A DNA stretch of 64,000 bases. It comes from Levilactobacillus yonginensis (GTDB taxonomy: Bacteria; Bacillota; Bacilli; Lactobacillales; Lactobacillaceae). The notes under the pieces are model-generated. The model saw only the letters and a list, made by a program, of their open reading frames with translations, searched no databases and was not told where the DNA came from. Of this stretch, positions 36,243 through 45,005 are shown piece after piece. The stretch is from assembly GCF_964065165.1 (NCBI RefSeq), contig NZ_OZ061550.1, positions 28,111 to 92,110 of the forward strand, written 5' to 3'. Made by a program: the position numbers and the translations under genes. Within the stretch, counting starts at the first letter, position 1, and each line of letters starts with the position of its first letter.

Positions 36243-36369
36243 AGAAAAAGGAAGCCCCGCCGAAAACAGGACTTCCCACGCAAGCCGCTTCAAAGGCGGT
36301 GGCATAATTACAAAACTATATTAATGTCGTCCCGTAACTCGCCAAAGTTATAATCGGGGCGGCTTTTTT
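36243..36369 (+). ncRNA. Antitoxin RNA of Fst-like type I toxin-antitoxin locus, copy 3
   Basis: TGCTATAAT (TATAAT 36231-36236) starts the RNA; CAAGCCGCTTCAAAGGCGGT follows, and a terminator (CGTCCCGTAAC...GGGGCGGCTTTTTT, 36327-36369) overlaps the toxin 3' end. Layout as in copy 1. Confidence 0.75.
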
Positions 36370-36457
36370 ATTTGTGGTGCTTGTCGATATAGCTGAGGAG
36401 CGCGATTAAAAACGTGCCAAACAGCAACATCAACGAGAGTGTCTGGAAGACGCTCAT
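36368..36457 (-). CDS. Fst-like / holin-like type I toxin peptide, copy 3 (29 aa)
   Basis: MSVFQTLSLMLLFGTFLIAL followed by LSYIDKHHK; one residue differs from copy 1. Promoter TTGGTC-17-TATAAT at 36556-36584. Downstream of an hsdS 3' end on the same strand, as in the other two copies. Confidence 0.82.
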   Translation of the reverse strand: MSVFQTLSLMLLFGTFLIALLSYIDKHHK

Positions 36458-36642
36458 TGACTGTGAAACCTTCCTGAAGATTATTCCATGTTCCCATGGG
36501 CCTCACCTCACAAGGGAAAAGACAGCCACCGCCCTTAAAACTTCCTGCGTAATCTATTATACAGGTGAATTAAGTATTGACCAAGCACAATAAAAATAGA
36601 TCATGGAGTTTCATAGGATCCTAAATTTGATCAAATTAAGAA

Positions 36643-37028
36643 TCAGCAAAACATCTTTTGTAGATACCCTTTTTTGAGTTCCTGGAGTTTTTCAAGCTTA
36701 CGCTGGTTGACTGCGATGAGGTTATCGAGCTTAGTTAAAAATTCCCCAATCTTGATTTGCTCTGTTCTCTCTGGTGCCGATGTTTTGATTCTGCTCAGTA
36801 AAGGATATTTCAAATTCCACGTATCAGACGTAAGCCCTTGTGAATTTCGTTGAAATATTTGTTTCATCTCTGTTTGCTTGAATTGATAACCGAAGAATGT
36901 TGAACTCTCCCCATTGGCCGGAACAAGGACCGTATACGCAGGGCTCACAATGCCATCATATTTGGAAACGCCGCTGGCAGCCTGCCACATACGCATAGAA
37001 TTATATGCAATATCGTCTTTCTTTACAA
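36643..37028 (-). pseudogene. hsdS: hsdS 3' part (second TRD end and C-terminal helix)
   Basis: Reads VKKDDIAYNSMRMWQAASGV...YDGIVSPAYTVLVP, then the tail QRKLEKLQELKKGYLQKMFC. The cut at 37028 falls exactly where the plus-strand hsdS fragment at 38062-38519 ends (…SNYKVV), sharing TTGTA at both junctions. Joined, they read KVVKKDDIAYNSM in frame, so both came from one gene now split and inverted. Confidence 0.9.
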
Positions 37029-38061
37029 GGCAAATTACAAGTTTAATCCGAACAAGCCCGGAATCTTTCAATGGCAGTCTGTTGATGATGTATTTTTAAT
37101 GGTCGTTGATTAATTAGTTCAAGTGCTGCTAGGATCTCATCAGTCGTTACTTGGCTAAAATTGGTCTTTTTCGGGAAGAACCAGCGTAACCGTCTATTAA
37201 AATATTCATTGGAACCTCGCTCCCATGGTGAATATGGATGGCAAAAATAAACTTTGATCTGATAATCCTGTTCTAAGGCCTGATAATTGGCAAACTCTTT
37301 ACCATGATCAACAGTAATGGATTTTACTTGGGGACCGAAGGCCCCCATAAACTTGCTAAAGGCGGTGTTTAGAGCCTTAGCCGTTCTATTAGGGGCTTTG
37401 ATGGCCCATAGAAGTCGGGTCTTACGTTCTACGAATGTAACCAGACATGATCGTGACTCACTTCGACTAGAAAGCACCGTATCTACTTCCCAATGACCAA
37501 AAGCTAACCGTTGATTAACAGTTGTTGGCCGTTGTTCGATGGAAGTCCCACTTGTAAATTTCCCACGATTTTCGCTCACTCGGTGCTGGCGGACATTCCG
37601 ATTGGGTAGATCAGTCAATTTGAAGGGGAGCCAGCCACGATTAAGCCAATTATAAATTGACGCAGTGCTCAAGTTATAAGCGGCCGCAATGGTTTCTGGT
37701 GACCAGGTTAATCGTAAGTGATTGGTAATTAAAGTCGCTAATGCTGCCGTCAGCATCGAACGACGGCCGCAATTCCGCCTTTTGCGATCTGCATCTTGCT
37801 GAGCTAATTCTGGATCATAAGGTTTAACCCGGTCCAACTCATAGCTAATCGTAGCTTTGGCGACGCCTAAGGCGTCAGCCATTACTTGGTAAGATTTATT
37901 CCCCTCATTGACCAGTTGTGCTAGTGCGCCACGTTGAAAACGTGATAAAGTAGATGTACCCAAAGTAATCACTCCCTATATTGGTTGGAATTAGCTACTA
38001 CCATTGTAAGTGATTGCTTTGGGCTTTTTAATTTCTGTTCGGATTAATTATAGAATTTGCC
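37029..38061 (-). mobile_element. IS30-family element, type B, copy 2
   Basis: 1033 bp between GGCAAATTACAAGTTTAATC (37029) and GGCAAATTCTATAATTAATC (inward from 38061). hsdS sequence borders it on both sides, but in opposite orientations, so this copy is at a rearrangement joint rather than in a simple insertion. Confidence 0.9.
37043..37963 (-). CDS. IS30-family transposase (type B)
   Basis: Full-length; differs from copy 1 (12244-13164) by only a couple of residues (SRSESRS for SRSEPRS, AFSKFMG for AFGKFMG). TTG 37963 start as in the other copies. Confidence 0.9.
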   Translation of the reverse strand: MGTSTLSRFQRGALAQLVNEGNKSYQVMADALGVAKATISYELDRVKPYDPELAQQDADRKRRNCGRRSMLTAALATLITNHLRLTWSPETIAAAYNLSTASIYNWLNRGWLPFKLTDLPNRNVRQHRVSENRGKFTSGTSIEQRPTTVNQRLAFGHWEVDTVLSSRSESRSCLVTFVERKTRLLWAIKAPNRTAKALNTAFSKFMGAFGPQVKSITVDHGKEFANYQALEQDYQIKVYFCHPYSPWERGSNEYFNRRLRWFFPKKTNFSQVTTDEILAALELINQRPLKIHHQQTAIERFRACSD

Positions 38062-38519
38062 ACGTTTAAATAAGGCGAATGAATTATCAGAGTGGAATAA
38101 ACTTATTTCAACTGGAACACAGGCTAATCTAAACGCAGATAAAGTTAAAAATTTCCAGATGTATTTACCGAAAAATCATGACGAGATTAAGTTAATCAGC
38201 ACCTTCTTCAAACAAATAGATAACACTATCGCTCTTCATCAGCGTAAGTTAGCTAAGCTTAAGGAACTTAAACAGGGCTATTTGCAAAAAATGTTCCCCC
38301 AAAATGCTAGTAAGTTCCCGCAATTAAGATTTAAAGGTTTCACTAACCCTTGGGAACAGCGTAGGTTGGGTGAACGCTTCGCTGAAAGAGTAGACCGCTC
38401 AGGTGATGGTGAAATGTTATCCGTCACGATTGCTAACGGTGTTGTGTTAGCAAACAGCCTCGACCGTAAGGATAATTCCAGCTCAGATAAATCAAATTAC
38501 AAGGTTGTAGTAGATTGTA
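38062..38519 (+). pseudogene. hsdS: hsdS middle part (end of TRD1, central helix, start of TRD2)
   Basis: RLNKANELSEWNKLISTGTQ...YLPKNHDEIKLIS (TRD1 end), FFKQIDNTIALHQRKLAKLK and ELKQGYLQKMFP (central conserved helix), WEQRRLGERFAERVDRSGDG...SDKSNYKVV (TRD2 start). Cut on the left by IS30-B and on the right by IS30-A. See the minus-strand fragment 36643-37028 for its continuation. Confidence 0.9.
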
Positions 38520-38653
38520 AAATTAATCCGAACGCTGTTCGGACAAAAAAGATCAGCTTCCTTTAAAATGGTGTTTACCACAAACCCATCTTTTAGGAAC
38601 TGATCTTTTGTCTAGTATAACCTATTCCGAACGAATTAAAATCGAAACCTTTT

Positions 38654-39889
38654 CGCAAATTGCAAGAACAAGTTAGTCACTAGGACCAAATACTGATACC
38701 AAGGGATTCTCAGGGGTTGAAGTTGGTGGCGCGAGGAGCCTAGCCGCAGGCGGCGGCGAAGAGTTCGGCGGGAGTCTGGAAGCCTAGCAGACGACGAGGT
38801 GTGTTATTCAACTTGTCCGCTGTTCTAGCAACAGCCCGAGGACTTACGGCGTCTAAGGACATGCCTTTGGGAAAGTCATAGCGGACCATCCGGTTATGGA
38901 CCTCATTGGTTCCCCGTTCACTAGAGGTGAACGGGTGCGTATGAAAGACTGGTGCCACTGAACGCAATGCCTCGCTCAGCAAGGCAAACTCAGGTCCGTT
39001 ATCAGCGGTGATCGACTTGATAACTGGTCCATACTCTGCGAGGATTTCTCGCAGGGCGTACTCAACCGAATCGGCGTCACGCCCGTCAATCAGACGGATA
39101 AATTGGAAGCGAGTTTGACGCTCAATCAGGGTCATAATCACACTCTCATGGCCATCACGTTTACCAACGATAGTATCAATCTCGAAATGACCAAACGTCT
39201 TGCGAGAGTCAACTTCAGCCGGACGTTCTTCAATACTCCGTCCCATTACACGCTTATTTTTGTGATTAACGTGCTTGGGTAGTCGCCGCCGCATTTTCTC
39301 GGTAAGATCTAAGTTACAGACCTCTAAAAGTTGTTCGTCGATGTACTTGTACAACGTTTGGGTACAGACCATCTCGTCAGGCCGAAAAAGGTTTAACACC
39401 TTGGCGCGGCCTACAGCAGCATCTGGAGCCCAGCCATCAGTCTTAAAGTGTTCTACAAAGAAGGCTATAAAGTCAGCCGCCTGGAAGAACTTACAAGGCC
39501 TGTGGCAGGCCTTGCGGTTCTCGTGGTACCGCTGGTCGGCTAGTTCCGCCACGTAGACCTCATAGAAGACTACGTTACCGTTAACGATTTTCTTATTGGT
39601 TACCAAGCCTCGCTTGATTTCGTTGTTTATGGTTTGCGGGCTAACGCCAAGTAACTCAGCAATCTTCCGCCGAGAAAGCTTGTCGTGGTTAAAGTAGACC
39701 TCAATGTTTCCACGCTCTTTCAAAGTTAGATGGTGACCCTTGGGACGATTCATGGTAAGCTGTTCTTGCATCAAGACGAAGACCTCTTTCATTGTTTGTG
39801 TGAGAACTCCAATGATACCTGAGATTTACGTCTTGGTGTATTTATTTTGTCCTAAATTTCAAGTGGCTAACTTGATTATAAAATTCGCC
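38654..39889 (-). mobile_element. IS30-family element, type D (about 1236 bp), inside IS30 type A
   Basis: Ends CGCAAATTGCAAGAACAAGT and GGCGAATTTTATAATCAAGT (inward) with AGTTAGTCACT/AGTTAGCCACT are inverted repeats. A 13-bp direct repeat of host IS sequence (38641-38653 and 39890-39902) flanks it, unusually long for IS30-type elements. Only copy in the window. Confidence 0.82.
38740..39792 (-). CDS. IS30-family transposase (type D, up to 350 aa)
   Basis: HLTLKERGNIEVYFNHDKLS...SPQTINNEIKRG (HTH), FEIDTIVGKRDGHE, SITADNGPEF and RGTNEVHNRMVRYDFPKG carry the DDE triad. An internal ATG 14 codons in (MNRPKGHHLTL) is an alternative start. G+C is visibly higher than the surroundings, suggesting arrival from another host lineage. 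Confidence 0.9.
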   Translation of the reverse strand: MKEVFVLMQEQLTMNRPKGHHLTLKERGNIEVYFNHDKLSRRKIAELLGVSPQTINNEIKRGLVTNKKIVNGNVVFYEVYVAELADQRYHENRKACHRPCKFFQAADFIAFFVEHFKTDGWAPDAAVGRAKVLNLFRPDEMVCTQTLYKYIDEQLLEVCNLDLTEKMRRRLPKHVNHKNKRVMGRSIEERPAEVDSRKTFGHFEIDTIVGKRDGHESVIMTLIERQTRFQFIRLIDGRDADSVEYALREILAEYGPVIKSITADNGPEFALLSEALRSVAPVFHTHPFTSSERGTNEVHNRMVRYDFPKGMSLDAVSPRAVARTADKLNNTPRRLLGFQTPAELFAAACG

Positions 39890-40739
39890 ATCGAAACCTT
39901 TTGTGAACTAGGGCTGTCCAATATCCAAATGGGCGTTCGGCTGAACCGATCACCGTCAACAATTTCTTATGAATTATCTCGATGTCAACCTTATCAGGCT
40001 GAATTAGCACAAACAGATGCCGAATACAAGCGATCACGATGTGGTCGGAAAACTAAGCTGGTCACCAGGAATGATTGCTCACGAATTTAAACTAGCGACT
40101 AAATCTATTTATAATTGGCTAAATCAGGGGAGAATTGGTTTCTCCTTGAATGATCTACCTGAACATGGCGTACGCCAACGGCGTAACGTTGACCAACGAT
40201 CCAAATATAATCAATCTTTGGGGCGATCAATTGAACAGCGTCCCATGATGATTAATCAACGTAATCGCATCGGTGATTTTGAACTAGATACAGTCGTTGG
40301 CCCTCGTGGGCATAGTAAGGCAGTTTTATTAACTTTAATCGATCGCAAATCACGGTTCCTTTGGGCCTACCGATTAAAAAAACGGACAGCAGTAACTGTT
40401 AATGAAACCCTAACTAAGTTTCTAGCAACTTTTAATGGCCCGGTGCATAGTTTTACGTTGGACCGTGGCACTGAGTTTAGCGGTCTAGTATCACTTGAAG
40501 CACAATACGGTATTAAGACCTATTACTGTCATGCTTATACGCCAGCTGAACGTGGTAGTAATGAACGCTTTAATCGGAATTTACGTTATTTTTATCCTAA
40601 GGGGACTCGTTTTGAGCACATTAGTGCTCAAGATTTAACGACGACGTTACTCCAAATTAACCAGCGACCGCTTAAAATACTTAACTGGCAAACACCGTAT
40701 CAGGTTATGCTGACCAATTTGTCCAAAAATTCGGATTAA
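39890..40739 (+). pseudogene. IS30 type A transposase, 3' part with deletion
   Basis: IETFCELGLSNIQMGVRLNR...GRKTKL, then a 47-base deletion that shifts frame, then SWSPGMIAHEFKLATKSIYN to the end. DDE residues are coded but the protein cannot be made as a unit. Confidence 0.88.
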
Positions 40740-40846
40740 ATTTGCAATCTACCTTGAGAGACGATTTATTCATTATACGCTCTCTAAAAGTTGTCTCAGA
40801 AATCAGCTTACATCCATAATGATTAAAATGTTTAGATAGAACAAGC

Positions 40847-40880
40847 CAGGTCACAACTTAACAGTTGTGGCCTCTTTTTT
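40847..40880 (+). terminator. Terminator upstream of the first resolvase
   Basis: GGTCACAAC and GTTGTGGCC flank TTAACA, followed by CTC and T6. It would stop transcription arriving from the IS30 element. Confidence 0.85.
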
Positions 40881-40910
40881 GATACTGTATAATTAAAGGG
40901 TTAGAACCGT

Positions 40911-40926
40911 GTCATTACTTAATGAC
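40911..40926. promoter_or_regulatory. Resolvase operator/res-type dyad
   Basis: GTCATTA-CT-TAATGAC, a perfect 7-bp dyad 20 bases before the resolvase start and 15 bases after a TATAAT (40888-40893). A recombinase binding subsite or autorepression operator is the natural reading. Confidence 0.55.
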
Positions 40927-40946
40927 ATAAGTAAGGAGATAAAAAG

Positions 40947-41516
40947 ATGAAATATGGCTATGCGCGGGTCAGTACCACTGATCAAAAATTAGCAAATCAA
41001 ATTGAGTTACTAAAATTGGCAGGAGCAGAAAAAATCTTTCAGGAAAAGTTTACCGGCACAACTACTGAACGACCGGAGTTTCAAAAACTGTTGCGCGTTC
41101 TAAAAACAGGCGATACTTTGATTGTCACTAAGTTGGATCGGTTTGCGCGGAACACGCGCGAGGCGTTAGCCATTATCCAAGAGTTGTTTAAAGAAAATGT
41201 CAAAGTTAACATTTTGAATATGGGCTTAATTGACAATACGCCGACTGGCCAATTAGTCTTTACAATATTTAGTGCCTTTGCGCAGTTTGAACGCGATATG
41301 ATTGTCACGCGCACACAAGAAGGTAAATTGTATGCCAAGCAACATGATCCGTCATTTCGGGAAGGACGACCGAAAACGTATTCTGATGAACAGATCAGAT
41401 TTGCTTATGAGTTGCGAAAACAAGGCATGACTTATAAGATGATTGAACGAAAGACGGGGATTAGTAAACGCACGCAGCAGCGTCGGTTTAAGTTAATTGA
41501 AAAAGATAGCTTCTAA
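40947..41516 (+). CDS. Serine recombinase (Tn3-type resolvase/invertase), intact
   Basis: 189 residues: [13 protein letters not shown] with catalytic Ser9, [33 protein letters not shown], then a C-terminal HTH ([20 protein letters not shown]). AAGGAG precedes ATG. Likely resolves plasmid multimers or cointegrates. A second, mutated recombinase of the same superfamily lies at 47006. Confidence 0.93.
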   Translation: MKYGYARVSTTDQKLANQIELLKLAGAEKIFQEKFTGTTTERPEFQKLLRVLKTGDTLIVTKLDRFARNTREALAIIQELFKENVKVNILNMGLIDNTPTGQLVFTIFSAFAQFERDMIVTRTQEGKLYAKQHDPSFREGRPKTYSDEQIRFAYELRKQGMTYKMIERKTGISKRTQQRRFKLIEKDSF

Positions 41517-41916
41517 ATTTATTTAAGATGGCTTAAATTAGCCTAAACATGAATACTTAAATAATCGCTTACTAAAAAGATTACTGCTTGGTTTAAGTAG
41601 TCTTGAGAAATATTCATTTTGAAATTGGAGGCATTAAATTATACTAGCTTTCTATATAATATTAGTTGTGATAGGGTTCGATATGAACTACAAGAGGCCC
41701 GCTCAATTGTTAGTTGAGCAGGCCCTTTGTGGGTATTTTGATAAAGGGTTAGTCACTCTATGCTAATTATAAGTCTTAGTTTCCAAATAGAAACATATTT
41801 ATCAAAATAATACAGTTTATACGATGGATGTTAGTCTCTACAATGTGTTTCATAGCAGTTGATAGTTACGGTTAAAAACCGTATGCAACAATTAATAAGA
41901 AATGCAAATTTTACTA
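41517..41916. other. Intergenic region with one terminator
   Basis: 400 bases without a supportable gene. GGCCCGCTCAA/TTGAGCAGGCC (41695-41725) is a hairpin followed by CTTTG, a weak terminator. A GGAGG at 41630 precedes no clear start codon. Confidence 0.5.
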
Positions 41917-41931
41917 GGGTCCGTCTGAAAA

Positions 41932-42363
41932 CTACTTAAGTAAGATGCAAATTGAGGCAATGTAGACCGTAGCCAGATAAACATGAGCGAGCTTATCATA
42001 ACGCGTTGCAATCCTACGAAAGTTCTTCAACTGATTGAAGAAGTTCTCAATCAAATGGCGCTCACAATAAACGTGGTAATCACAGGTCCACTTGTCTTTG
42101 GTATTTTCCTTTGGCGGAATGGTATAGACGCCTGCTTTATCTTCAATATACTGGCGAAGTTTCGCGGTGCCATAGGCTTTATCCGCGATAATATTTGATT
42201 GAGAAATATCGAAGCCTTCCAGCAACTCACTGGCAACTTGGCTATCATGTACTTGACCACCTGTTAGGCGAAAACCCAAGGGATTCCCTAATCCGTCAAC
42301 GAGTGCGTGAATCTTGGTCGTTCGGCCACCTCGACTTAGTCCAATAGCTTGATTTTCGACCAT
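41932..42363 (-). CDS. IS5-family transposase, OrfB (second type)
   Basis: 143 residues: GLSRGGRTTKIHALVDGLGN, NIIADKAYGTAKLRQYI, HVYCERHLIENFFNQLKNFR, the DDE_Tnp_1 core. It needs OrfAB fusion for activity. Confidence 0.9.
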   Translation of the reverse strand: MVENQAIGLSRGGRTTKIHALVDGLGNPLGFRLTGGQVHDSQVASELLEGFDISQSNIIADKAYGTAKLRQYIEDKAGVYTIPPKENTKDKWTCDYHVYCERHLIENFFNQLKNFRRIATRYDKLAHVYLATVYIASICILLK

Positions 42364-42707
42364 ACATTCGGCGTTTTTTTTACCCCAGTGGCCTTTTGAT
42401 GCGCTCGAACGATCGTTGAATCTAAGCTCAAGTTTTCCATGTCGGGATCTTCAATCAATTCGAGAAAAACCTGTTCGAACAAGCCTGAACTTACCCAGGC
42501 TCGGAAGCGGCTATACACCGTTTTCCAAGAGCCATAGCGTTCAGGTAGATCACGCCAAGGAGCCCCGCTGCGCATGAGCCAGAGGATAGCATTGAGGGCG
42601 GTACGGTTGTCTAGGCTTGATGGACGGCCAGTCCGGTATGGTGGGAAGTATCCTTTGATTCGGTCCCACTGAGCATCTTCCAGTTCGTATCGTTTAGGTG
42701 TTGTCAT
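42336..42707 (-). CDS. IS5-family transposase, OrfA (second type)
   Basis: 123 residues: YELEDAQWDRIKGYFPPYRT...LMRSGAPWRDLPERYGSWKT, DUF4096 domain. Frame passes to OrfB over an A-rich run near 42375, the usual slippage arrangement. Confidence 0.9.
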   Translation of the reverse strand: MTTPKRYELEDAQWDRIKGYFPPYRTGRPSSLDNRTALNAILWLMRSGAPWRDLPERYGSWKTVYSRFRAWVSSGLFEQVFLELIEDPDMENLSLDSTIVRAHQKATGVKKTPNVWSKIKLLD

Positions 42708-42796
42708 CGGAATGCCTCGATTCGTTTTTCCTCAGATTATACCTGAATTTTTAGTTTTCAGACAGTCCCTAGTCTTCATTATAAAATTTTCTTAGC

Positions 42797-42858
42797 TGTA
42801 TAAAAGCCGGCGTATTATTAGAGTCTACAAACTCTAATAATACGCCGGCTTTTATACA
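42797..42858. terminator. 28-bp perfect bidirectional terminator after usp
   Basis: TGTATAAAAGCCGGCGTATT (42797 on, 28 bases) is exactly complementary to 42831-42858 with loop CTACAA. The A/T-rich outer arms give T-runs on both strands. The usp stop codon directly adjoins it. Confidence 0.92.
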
Positions 42859-43290
42859 TTATCGGATAACTAATACCGAAATTGGTGAATATTTAGCCAT
42901 GTAAGCTGCTTGACTACCAAAGTGACGTCGAATGCCCCGCTTGGCTTCAGAGCCAATGATTAAAACATCTGGTTCTACGTGTGGAATAATATCTTTCACA
43001 ATGACTTCACCAGGTTCACCTTCAGCTACTAAGGCTCGTACATTCTTGACACCAGCGGTTTGAGCTTCTTTTTGGTATTCTAAGATATGCTTTTCCAGCT
43101 CAGTTCGCTCGCCGTGAACGAAGCCTTTACTTAAAGCTTGATACACGTTCATGTCATCTTTTTCCAAGACAGAAACAATAACTAATTCTGCTTCATCTTG
43201 AATGGCTTGATTAATGGCATGCTTAAAAGCTAATTTAGCATCAGCAGAATCATCGACACCTACTAGGATTCTCTTAAAAGCTGTACTCAT
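42859..43290 (-). CDS. UspA-family universal stress protein
   Basis: 143 residues: RILVGVDDSADAKLAFKHAI at the start and DVLIIGSEAKRGIRRHFGSQA...SPISVLVIR at the end. The usual G-x2-G-x9-G(S/T) ATP-binding segment is altered (GSEAKRGIRRHFGSQA). ATGA overlap with mntH means translational coupling; second gene of the mntH operon. Confidence 0.92.
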   Translation of the reverse strand: MSTAFKRILVGVDDSADAKLAFKHAINQAIQDEAELVIVSVLEKDDMNVYQALSKGFVHGERTELEKHILEYQKEAQTAGVKNVRALVAEGEPGEVIVKDIIPHVEPDVLIIGSEAKRGIRRHFGSQAAYMAKYSPISVLVIR

Positions 43291-44882
43291 TGTTTAGCCT
43301 CACTCTCAGTTTGATGAGCTGCCAGCTTAGCAGCGTAACGTTTATTGCCGCGATATAAATCATAAATGGTCCATGCCAATAAGGCTAAAATTCCAACAAT
43401 CAAAATATTGGCAATAATTGAAGATAGGTTCTGTTCAGCTGTTGACGGATTATCTCCGAAGAAACCTAGAATTGAGTCCGGTAATCCTTTAAGGTTCAAA
43501 ACAGTTAGCGCAATAACTGAGAACCACCCTAAAACCTTGACCCATAGTGAGTTTTTAAAACGTTGGCCCATTTCTACCTCACTATTTGTCATCATTAGTA
43601 ACGGCAACATGGAGAATGGAAGGGCAAATGCCAAGAATACTTGGGAGTTATTCATTAAATTATTTAAGGCAGTATGTTCAGCAATAGCACTTTTTCCGCT
43701 GGTAAGGGCAACACAGATCAAAACAGGAATAACTGAAATTAACCGGGTTACTAGACGACGTAACCAGAGCGGCATACGCATGTGTACAAAGCCTTCCATG
43801 ATTACTTGCCCTGTTAGAGTACCCGTGATAGTGGAGTTTTGCCCAGAAGCTAATAATGCCACTGCAAATAGGACCGATAAGACCCCAGATTTAGCAACTG
43901 CAATCAAAACGCCGTTACTTAACATAGAAGTATTAGATAGCGCTTGATACAATCCGAAGAATGAAGGATCCTTGACAGCTCCGGTCTTGAAAACAGCAAC
44001 CCCCATGATTAATAACAATGAGTTAACAACAAAAGCAAAGGATAGTTGAATGTTTGAATCCCAAGCGGAAAACTTGACTGTTCGAGCAATATCGTCCTCA
44101 TCATCATGGTCAACTTTTCGTGTTTGTGATACGGCCGAATGCAAGTACAGGTTATGGGGCATAACGGTTGCTCCAATGATACCTAAAGCACCTGATAAGG
44201 GTGTCATACCAGCAACTGATTTAGAACCTGAAAAAGTATCGGCAGTAGGGACGAGGCCCTTAATTACGCCGCCCCAATCTGGATTTGATAAAGCCACTTG
44301 ATAGACGAAAACTGCTAAGATCACAATAATTAAGCAAACAACAATAGCTTCGATTTTGCGGAAACCAATTTTAGTTAATAATAGCAAAACTAGAACATCT
44401 AAAACAGTTATGAAAACTGCAATAACCAATGGAATATTGAACAGGAGATATAAGGCAATTGCGGCCCCGATAACTTCGGCAATATCCGTAGCCATAATGG
44501 CCAATTCGGTTAAAATCCATAGGACAACCCCTAATGACTTGCTAGTCCGGGCACGAATGGCTTGGGCCAAATCCATCTGACTCACGATACCAAGTTTAGC
44601 TGCCATGTATTGTAAAAGCATCGCAATCAAACTTGACATCAAGATGACAGACATTAGTAGGTACTGGAAATTTTGCCCACCGGTGATTGAAGTTGACCAA
44701 TTACCGGGATCCATGTAGCCCACGGCGACCAATGCACCAGGCCCTGAATATGCAAATAAAGTTTTCCAAAAGCTCATATTTTTGGGAACTTCAATTGTGC
44801 TATTAATTTCTTCTAGCGAAGGACCGTTAGCATATTCTATTAACTTATGCTTTTTGACGCTCCCCTTTTCTTCCTTGCTCAA
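43287..44882 (-). CDS. mntH: Nramp-family Mn2+ transporter
   Basis: 531 residues, about 11 helices. TM1 contains VGYMDPGNWSTSITGG, the DPGN metal-binding motif, and TM6 has GATVMPHNLYLHSA with MPHN. H+-coupled Mn2+ uptake. The N-terminal 30 residues extend beyond the usual start, as in lactobacillar MntH/HitA proteins; plasmid-borne relatives (HitA) are linked to hop tolerance in beer-spoiling strains by literature memory. Divergent from an MntR-type regulator with two candidate operators between. Confidence 0.94.
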   Translation of the reverse strand: MSKEEKGSVKKHKLIEYANGPSLEEINSTIEVPKNMSFWKTLFAYSGPGALVAVGYMDPGNWSTSITGGQNFQYLLMSVILMSSLIAMLLQYMAAKLGIVSQMDLAQAIRARTSKSLGVVLWILTELAIMATDIAEVIGAAIALYLLFNIPLVIAVFITVLDVLVLLLLTKIGFRKIEAIVVCLIIVILAVFVYQVALSNPDWGGVIKGLVPTADTFSGSKSVAGMTPLSGALGIIGATVMPHNLYLHSAVSQTRKVDHDDEDDIARTVKFSAWDSNIQLSFAFVVNSLLLIMGVAVFKTGAVKDPSFFGLYQALSNTSMLSNGVLIAVAKSGVLSVLFAVALLASGQNSTITGTLTGQVIMEGFVHMRMPLWLRRLVTRLISVIPVLICVALTSGKSAIAEHTALNNLMNNSQVFLAFALPFSMLPLLMMTNSEVEMGQRFKNSLWVKVLGWFSVIALTVLNLKGLPDSILGFFGDNPSTAEQNLSSIIANILIVGILALLAWTIYDLYRGNKRYAAKLAAHQTESEAKQ

Positions 44883-44906
44883 CTAAATCTCCACCTTTCT
44901 ACAAAT

Positions 44907-44980
44907 AGGCTAACATTTAAGCCTTTGTTATTGTACAATAAAAGTCAGAAAATTTAAACATTTTTTTAGGCATGCTTAAA
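44907..44980. promoter_or_regulatory. Two candidate MntR operators between mntH and mntR
   Basis: Site 1, AGGCTAACATTTAAGCCT (44907-44924), and site 2, TTTAGGCATGCTTAAA (44965-44980), are both imperfect dyads with the shared half TTAAGC(C/A) / (A)GGC(T)TAA. TACAAT for mntH (minus strand) lies between them at about 44932-44937. DtxR/MntR-type boxes have this TTTAGG...CCTAAA form. Site assignment is inference. Confidence 0.55.
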
Positions 44981-45005
44981 ATTATTCCGCTTGTGGGTGA
45001 ATAAA

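Larger units (their letters stand above)
38520..40753 (+). mobile_element. IS30 type A copy, interrupted by another IS30 element and internally deleted
   Basis: 38520-38653 is the left end and first 14 codons; after the inserted element (38654-39889) it resumes at 39890 with a 13-bp repeat ATCGAAACCTTTT and runs to the right end at 40753. A 47-base deletion near 40058 between two CTAAGCTG repeats further destroys the frame. First base of the left repeat is A instead of G. Confidence 0.88.
41917..42769 (-). mobile_element. IS5-family element, second type (853 bp)
   Basis: Ends GGGTCCGTCTGAAAACTA (41917) and GGGACTGTCTGAAAACTA (inward from 42769); CTA precedes and TAG follows. Two overlapping minus-strand frames encode the transposase. 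Not closely related to the elements at 7326 and 23060. Confidence 0.87.

Noticed and set aside
36643..38519. Programmed hsdS shufflon (site-specific inversion)
   Set aside because: The junctions are IS30 ends, not recombinase repeats, and the TRDs are truncated; IS-mediated rearrangement is sufficient.
43366..44580. Several plus-strand frames opposite mntH
   Set aside because: Antisense shadows of a clear Nramp gene.
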